This document shows, in pieces, positions 57,071 to 64,000 of a stretch of DNA of 64,000 bases. The stretch covers positions 4,673,366 through 4,737,365 of the forward strand of contig JAQFVV010006271.1 of NCBI GenBank assembly GCA_028023455.1, in the 5' to 3' direction. The notes under the pieces are model-generated. The model was not told the origin of the DNA. It was given only the letters and a program-made list of their open reading frames with translations, and searched no databases. A program made the position numbers and the translations under genes. The DNA is from Epiperipatus broadwayi (Eukaryota; Onychophora; Udeonychophora; Euonychophora; Peripatidae). The stretch's first letter is position 1. Each line of letters begins with the position of its first letter.

Positions 57071-59249
57071 AAGATTTTAATAACTTTGCAAATTTTATTT
57101 TATTATTAGAATTGTTTTTTTTTTTTTCTTTGTCTATTTAAATAAAAAAAAAATCAACACAGGCTAATTAAAAGATAATCGTGTTGTTTTTTGGAAGATT
57201 TGGTTTTTAATTACAAATTAAAGTCAAGAGTATTATGTTTTTAAATTTAAGTTTTTGACTTGTTTTTAATGTATGATAAAGGAGATAATTGTCTCAACAA
57301 TTGCATTTATGAAATTTTATCTGATCAGTTGTTATGAAAATTATGATATAAGAAACATTTTAATTGTTTTGTAGGCAAGATTGTTCTAAAACATATATGT
57401 AGAATGTGAAAAAGTGATAATACAAAAGAGCCTGTTTAGATATATTGTTAATTTAACTGTTGAAGAGAGTAGTCAAGTTTTAATCCTGTGTCTGAAAAAG
57501 ATATAGAAATATGCTAACTTAACTGTTGAAGAAAGCAGTCAAATCTAAATTCAGCTGCTGAAAAAACATTAGTGTATTCCTAACTTACCAATTTAAGAAA
57601 GAGAAACCCAAGCATATTCCACCTAATAGCAAGCTATCGAATAGAATAGTAGACATTTTAGTCACACTTTTAGCATACTATGAGTTTAGCACTAAAAATA
57701 ATTTCTACATTAAAAACCATGTACTAGTTTCAGATAAAAGATAGGTATTACAATCCTCTGTGTAACCTATCTTCAGTGGAATAAAAATATAGAGGATAAT
57801 ATATTCCCTAACATAGTCTGCAAACAACCCTTCAATCAAGAGCAATGAGATTTGTCTACCTATGTGCCATCTGCAAATTCAAGTGGAGAACCAAATGGAC
57901 AAATGTTGCTATTTTTCAATTATATGGAATTACTACAAACCAGGATAAAAACAACATAAATATGCCATGTCTAAGAAGCCTTCAACAAGAAGCTGAATTG
58001 AATCAAAACTAGAAATTGCAACTGAAAAGGAGTCCATCAACACTAAAACCATGGCTAGAGATAGTATTTTTAATGTGTTCACATCACATTTTTATTCATA
58101 GAAAATTGTATTTGTTTTGCAATAAGTTTTTTTCTCTCTCTCACTTTGAACTCTTGGTAGAATTAAAGATTGCTATCTATGATTTTTGAAAATGCTTAAC
58201 AAACTCTTAACTATTTTTAAAGAAAAAATCTAATAAATTTAAAATTAATCCATGAATAAAAATTACTTGATAAAATAATATAATTTTATTAAACTGTATA
58301 TTTATTTATTTTTTGATAAAATGTGTTTTTGAATTGTCATTGTATAATGTCATTGTTGCCTTTGTTGTTATTATTCAGATATTAATATAATTGTTTTAAA
58401 AATTATTATTTCCAGTCATGATTACTTTATTCTATGGAATTCCTGTTTAATGAAGTGTTGTGTGTGTGACCTTATATGATAACAGCCTTTAGTATATGAT
58501 TTAGTTTTTTGTTGGTTTTTATGATACCGATAAAGCAAGTTATTTATAAGTAATGAGAGTCCATGATTTGCTTAAAGTAATTTATGTGAAGTTGATTTAT
58601 TTATTTATTTCTACCTTACTCACAATAATAAATTATACATTTCTTGCTTTCTGAGCTAGATTTGAGCATAATTGCTATATGAGATAAAGGGTTTCTATTT
58701 AGTGTATTGACAAGAAGATGATGATGCCTGGGTTACCATGAAGAAGATATATCTTTTAAAGTTCATGCACCTCATTTTATTTAGTTTGGTTCTTATTAGA
58801 ATTTAATTTTATAGTTGGCCAGTATATTTAAGATATTAATGGCAAGTGCATTAGCCCAGTGTTATTATATTTTGGTTTTATTGTTATGGATTAGCCCTTA
58901 TGTTTGTGCATCCAAACAATGGTTTAAAGAATTGGCCAATTGGGAAAAGGCTCAGTAGTTAGCCTGGTTTATAAAAGACCATTTCGCATACAGTCTCAAG
59001 ATTGACTGTTGTTTTATTTTTCATCAATCATTCATGATGAAGAATGATTATTACTTTTGGGGAGTGCTTTTGAAATTATAGTTAGCTATGCTGATTTCTC
59101 AAAGTAAACTATTGTACTCATCCCATTTAAGATTAAAATATTTTTTACTTGAGGATAAAGATAAAATTCCACAGGTCTCTCACGGTTTAAACACAAATTT
59201 CCATAGAATTACAAATGGCTAAGCAATTTAGGACAGTTGAAGTTCACAT

Positions 59250-59757
59250 ACTGGTAACCAATACCCATGTATGACCCTATATTCTCTCATAGTGTTGCAA
59301 TATATATTAGTGACCGGATTTCAATCTTACTTTAGCAGAAATGAATATTAATAATATCTTATGATAATTTCTACCACTAGACTAGCTCAAATTAATATTA
59401 AAGTCTATATGGTTTGATTTACATAAATAAATAATAATTAAAATACTAATAATAATCATGGCACATTTGGTAAAAGGTAAAGTAGTAGGACTACATTGAG
59501 CCTATATCCTAAAGAATATAATCTCAATGGCATAAGAACACTATCCCTCTTTTATTTCAAATAATAATTTAAATCAATAGCATTCTCAAGACTTTAAAAA
59601 ATATTGTAAAAAATCTAATATAATATTATTAAATAAATTATCATTTTTGTTATTAAAAATATAATTATCGCAGGTACTTTAAATAAGTTCATCAATTAAT
59701 TTATTATATCCCGTAGCCAAGTATGATGAAGGAAATTGCATAATTCTTAACTATATC
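59250..59757. other. AT-rich non-coding sequence
   Basis: No feature recognised. Confidence 0.5.
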
Positions 59758-59758
59758 T

Positions 59759-59910
<152 letters not shown>

Positions 59911-60316
59911 TTAAATCGTGCTATCACACTCACGACATAAAGCTGTAACAACAAATAGAAAAATATTTTTTTGCACAGCAACAAAAAGTATCAGGATATG
60001 AGTTTGAACCTGCATCTGCAAAATTGGTTTGTATTGAGAGGCAAAATGTTAAGCATAAGGTAAAAAGGCTTACTTTATAGCAGATGATTCCTTCACCATT
60101 AATAGTAAAGAAGCATGTTTTGCTATAACAAAAAGATGGTCTTAATAATTCATTTGCATAGAAATTGCATATCGTATTTATATAATGATTTCAAAGAACA
60201 AGTCATAACTGGCTATGATTATGAGAAGTACATCATTTTGAAAGTGCTCAGCCATTTAATTTTATTTTCTATTTGTTGCTACAGCTTTATGTCATAAGTG
60301 TGATAGCATGATTTAA
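59911..60316. mobile_element. MITE with about 55 bp TIRs next to AAT arrays
   Basis: TTAAATC(G/A)TGCTATCACACT then ACATAAAGCTGTA(A/G)CAACAAATAGAAAAT at 59911-59964 is inverted at 60263-60316. Interior is non-coding. A B-box-like AGTTTGAACCTGC lies near 60003. Confidence 0.8.
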
Positions 60317-60370
60317 TATAATCATAATTTAGACAAACGTAATGTATAAATCTACAGGTTATTACTTGTT

Positions 60371-60571
<201 letters not shown>

Positions 60572-60589
60572 TGGTGAGATTTTACATTT

Positions 60590-61080
60590 TTCATTAAGGC
60601 TGGAGAAAAAAGAGTGTCTTAAGATAAATAATACAAAAGCAAAAGGAACAAAAGGGAATGATATACAAATGTGTGTAGTTAAAGCTTTAGAAAAAGATAT
60701 AGACAAACATACACCGAAAAAAATATTGAAGGGAAGCAATATTATGAAGAGAATATGAATTTGGACACAGAACTGGAATTAACTAAAAAACAAAAAAATA
60801 GGAACAATACAAATATTGAGATTACTCAGACAATAATGCCAAATATGCTACAAGTTACTCAGGATAATATTGAACAAAAGAGAAAGCTAGGAAGGTCCTC
60901 AAAAAACAGAAAAAACACTAAAATTAGGAGAGCTTATATTTGATGACACAGGAGAACAGTATCAAATGAACATATATACTGATGTTAAATCTAAAAGTGA
61001 GTTTGAAGATGCCCAAGATTTGCAATTGATAGACAGCCAAAGATAAGTATAATTAAAGGTAAAGTACATTCAAAGGAATT
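60590..61080 (+). pseudogene. Possible LINE ORF1 remnant
   Basis: Lys/Asn-rich broken frames (VKALEKDIDKHTPKK, then QVTQDNIEQKRKLGRSSKN, then DAQDLQLIDSQR) immediately upstream of the endonuclease-like region at 61107. Charge, position and plus-strand orientation fit an ORF1, but no diagnostic domain is visible. Confidence 0.3.
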
Positions 61081-61106
61081 CAAAGTAAAAAGTATTTTTT
61101 TTTATA

Positions 61107-61850
61107 AATGAAAATTAAAATTGCTTCTTTTAATGTACATGTTTGAATTCAATAGAAAAAATATTTAAGTTGAAACAATGGATCACGGAAACAAAACATC
61201 ATGCAAATGTGCTGCTTGAAACCAAAATTTATGCAGGTCACAAATTGATCAGCAAAATTCCTAAATAGCAAGGGCTTTGACGCATGTTCAAGAGACTCTA
61301 CCTTTCCTTCGGCTGGGAAGGAACTTTTGATAGGTACAACTTGCCAGTTTACCAATTTTCAAAGCATATACATTGAAACAAATCTATTAATCATTACTTT
61401 ATTTCACAAAATGATTAAAATGAATGTAATATTTGTTTATATATCATTGCAAAAATATAAAATAAATGCAATAATTGCCACAATTAATTTAATATTGTGA
61501 TCTACAGTTAATCCAACAATTGTGATCTGAGACTGCAATGTAACATATTACAAGTTTGTAAATAAATGAATGCATAAATTGTCAGTCTCATTGATGAGTG
61601 CAAGTGGTTACTTACCTGAAGATGCTGGTTTATTTCATAATGGCCGATTTTCAACATTCATTGATCAATGTTTTTTACTATCCAGTGTTTCCTTTTCTGA
61701 TAAGTGTGACGTTAATCTCATCAGCAATTTCTGATCACTCAGCTCAGTTCATAACAATTGGCCACGGCAATATACAAGTTTTAAGACTGCCACTAACTAG
61801 AACAATAAGAATGTTGATTCCAACCTTAAGATCCAAATTTATTTTTTAGA
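61107..61850 (+). pseudogene. LINE AP-endonuclease remnant
   Basis: Starts MKIKIASFNVHV (N of the first motif), then SKGFDACSRDSTFPSAGKELLIG, IYIETNLLIITLFHK, and near the end CFLLSSVSFSDKCDVNLISAISDHSAQFIT, i.e. the terminal SDH motif. The catalytic E and the GDFN motif are lost among stops. The three anchor motifs in the right order make the assignment reasonable. Confidence 0.6.
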
Positions 61851-62139
61851 GACTTATATTACGTGGAATAAGATTTTTTCAATGATCTGTAACCCAATTC
61901 AGCAATATTTTGCTTATATTAATATCTTGTTATTTAACATTATTCATATATTGAAAAATTGGCCACTTCCCTCATGGTTATTGAAGCTTGCAGAACAAAT
62001 TCATAAATGCTTATAACAAGTCACGTGAAACACTAAAAAGCTATTTAAAAATAAAAAAAGTAGAATATGCCTAATGCATCAACACACTTGAACTTAGCAA
62101 TACCTTAGATGGGCATTAGGGAGGGCACCTGAAATCAAG

Positions 62140-63236
62140 GTGCCATTAGCAATTAAGATCAACAATGAAACATTTACTGGAAATAATATGATCTTACCAA
62201 TTCTTAATTATTTTAAAGATAAACTGGACTCAGAAAAATTGATACAATACCAGTCAAACGTATTTGGAATTGCAGAAATTGAATCATCATATTCAATAGA
62301 TGATTTTATAATGAAAATGAATGAAATGCCCAACAACTGTCACCCAGGAAACCATAGAATTCCACTGTTCATATTAAAACACATTGACATTCTAACTGGC
62401 AAAAGTCTGTACCAGCTGGATAATTATTTATCACAGGGAATAATAACAATGCAGGGGTTAAAACAAATGTGATGTCATTTATTAAAAAAAAAGAAGCCAA
62501 TCACTTTGTTATCAGAGATAAGGCCATTATCAATGGGTCCATTGCCCAAAAAAATATTTTAGAAAAAATAAATACAAAATAGTACCAATTATTTTGACAT
62601 TGATTTCTCCGGCTCAATTTACAAAAAAGCAAAAACAAAACAACATTCATCTACCACACAAGCTGCTATGTTATTTAAGGCTATTTTGATATTGGTTAGA
62701 AAAAAGAAAAGATATGGTCCGATTGTTGTAAAGCTGGATATTGCATGGGCTATTGACAATGTTGTTATATATGTATTGTTGAGATTATTGAATGACACTG
62801 AAATGCCAAAATCACATATTTATGTTATAACAAATTTACTCTTAAATCATAAGCTTCACATCACCCTAAATGGCAAAAATTTGCCAGCTTTCACACCAAC
62901 TAAATCACTTTCCCAGGGGTCCCCATTTAGTGTCATCTTATTCATTTTTATATAAATCCCCTTCTTGTTCAGCTACAACAGGCATTTGAGGGAATGGAGA
63001 TTTCGGGTATAAGTCAAAAATTGACCTGTATTGCATACATGGATGATATTACAGTTTTCATGACATCAAAAAAGCAGTTACCAAAACTGCAGATGATTTT
63101 AGAAGAATACTCAAAAGGATTTATACTAGATTTCAATTCAGAAAAAACAGAAGCATGGACCCTTTTCATGAAAAGCCATGTACATTCATTTTTCAGGCAA
63201 AGCCAGGCTCATTCCTCAGGATTCCATTCCATCTAG
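62140..63236 (+). pseudogene. LINE reverse transcriptase remnant (YMDD)
   Basis: An open N-terminal part (62140-62472) contains SIDDFIMKMNEMPNNCHPGNHRIP. Then KLDIAWAIDNV (motif A, D present, AFD replaced by AID), LHITLNGKNLPAF, KSLSQGSPFSVILF (motif B) and, in another frame, KLTCIAYMDDITVFMTSKKQL (YMDD box), ILDFNSEKTEAW. At least three frame breaks. Non-functional. Confidence 0.8.
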
Positions 63237-63311
63237 GGACTACTGGAATGAGATGTCATTTGCAGAACAAATTGAAAAATGAAATCCAGCAAATATCAGA
63301 CTCTCTAGCCC

Positions 63312-64000
63312 AGTGGTCTTCAACCTTTTTACACCTGCAGACCGGTAAAAGTAAGGATAAGATTTCGTGGACCAGCAGAAGTTTACAGATAAATTTTTAT
63401 TTGGGGGGGGGGGGGTTTGAGAAATACGTTGTCAACACTGAGACAAAAGATAGACACCAAAGTTATTTTTTGTTTGTTTTTATTTTTAAAAAAAGGTAAC
63501 AGAAATTGGTTTTAAAAATAAAAGTTTTAGTATTTTAACGGTATACAAATATAGCCTAAAAAAAATATTGCCTTATAGGCCAAAAAAAAGTGGGCATATT
63601 TTTAAACAAAAAAAAAAAAAGAAAACGAAACTTGAAAAAGTCAAAAGTTTTGATCTTACTATATTTTGGGGTGGTGGGGTGTATTGAGAAATAATTTGCA
63701 AAAGTTAGAAACAGAACTTATTTTTTGGTTTTTATTTTTAAGAAAAGGTAATAAAAATTGATTTCCAAAATAAATAAAAAAAATAGCCTTATAGCCAAAA
63801 CAAACACTAAAAATGAAATATTAAAAGAGAGAGTAGAAAAAATTTGAGATCAAAAAATGTCACGTTTCATTTTATTGTTTTAACAACGCTGACAAGCAGC
63901 TGTGATTGGCTATCAAAAGACAACTGGAGTTTGTGTAATAAAAAAACTTTCTACCCCCTGCCCCCATAAACATCTGTCATAAATAGAAAAACAAATTAAT
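63312..64000. mobile_element. hAT-like non-autonomous element, one end only
   Basis: Begins CAGTGGTCTTCAACCTTTTT after CTCTAGCC, followed by a GCAGACCGGT motif, closely resembling the CAGNGGTTCTCAACC termini of hAT-superfamily MITEs. The interior to the window end is A/T-run-rich with a poly(G) tract at 63403-63415, and is non-coding. The other end and the expected 8 bp duplication (probably CTCTAGCC) lie outside. Confidence 0.6.

Larger units (their letters stand above)
55640..59250. repeat. Segmental duplication, copy 2 (with two insertions)
   Basis: Matches 47600-49960 once the insertions at 55723-56698 and 56815-57070 are removed. The remainder, 57084-59250, follows copy 1 collinearly to TTTAGGACAGTTGA near 59230. 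No coding motif. Confidence 0.75.
61107..63311 (+). mobile_element. Decayed non-LTR retrotransposon with endonuclease and YMDD RT
   Basis: Endonuclease relic (61107-61850) followed by RT (62140-63236), both broken. The RT motif spacing resembles L1/Tx1-like rather than the Jockey or RTE LINEs in this window, but I cannot fix the clade. The 3' part is separated by the hAT-like insertion starting at 63312 and would lie beyond the window. Confidence 0.7.

Noticed and set aside
63312-64000. Complete hAT transposon
   Set aside because: Only one terminus is inside the window and no transposase motif is seen; reported only as an end.

Overview
This window is eukaryotic, strongly AT-rich and almost entirely repetitive. 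I found no convincing host protein-coding exon, rRNA gene, tRNA gene, operon or CRISPR array. The mixture of Penelope-like elements (PLEs), RTE and Jockey-like LINEs, a Ty3-type LTR element, tRNA-derived SINE-like repeats, MITEs and very long AAT and AT microsatellites fits a lophotrochozoan animal. A cephalopod mollusc is my best guess, but that is inference from repeat flavour and not from a marker gene.

Layout. 0.5-1.4 kb: PLE relic (-). 3.8-4.95 kb: tandem family A. 4.95-8.98 kb: almost intact Jockey-like LINE (-). 9-10.4 kb: microsatellites, a foldback MITE and repeat X. 12.7-14.4 kb: tandem family B. 15.0-16.1 and 22.6-23.8 kb: a 1.1-1.2 kb direct repeat (L) bracketing a decayed Ty3 element (16.5-19.8 kb, -), a second repeat X and tandem family C (21.2-22.6 kb). 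26.1-27.9 kb: RTE 3' fragment followed by more family B. 27.9-32.2 kb: featureless AT-rich DNA. 32.7-33.9 kb: microsatellites and repeat family D. 34.9-37.6 kb: RTE LINE (-). 38.3-47.5 kb: four PLE copies, one split by a 2.5 kb insertion and two head-to-head copies each ending in the same tRNA-like SINE. 47.6-50.0 and 55.6-59.25 kb: a diverged segmental duplication. 50.8-52.7 kb: element with palindromic terminal inverted repeats. 54-55 kb: MITE and a gag-like relic. 59.8-60.6 kb: AAT arrays and a MITE. 61.1-63.3 kb: another LINE (+), interrupted by a hAT-like terminus at 63.3 kb.

Main discovery. Families A, B and C are about 405-435 bp tandem units, and each carries a type I hammerhead ribozyme (HHR) with a minimal helix III. 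The HHRs are well formed in B (seven copies) and C (four copies) and decayed in A. The three families also share blocks outside the ribozyme: a CCCATATAGCT block, a GACAT..ATGTC hairpin upstream, and a TTATCATAA box downstream. They are therefore divergent branches of one retrozyme-like superfamily. A single family C copy at 56.8 kb is flanked by a 13 bp target-site duplication, and the paralogous copy of the duplicated host segment near 47.79 kb keeps the empty site, which is direct evidence of transposition. Loci of A, B and C contain units that switch to inverted orientation. A fifth, roughly 335 bp unit (family E, 55.7-56.7 kb) shows the same tandem-plus-inverted layout and an approximately 18 bp TSD but no HHR I can see. 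Family D (about 33 kb) holds a plausible degenerate HHR. PLEs are known to carry HHRs and direct or inverted terminal repeats, so the PLEs here are candidate mobilisers; that link is inference.
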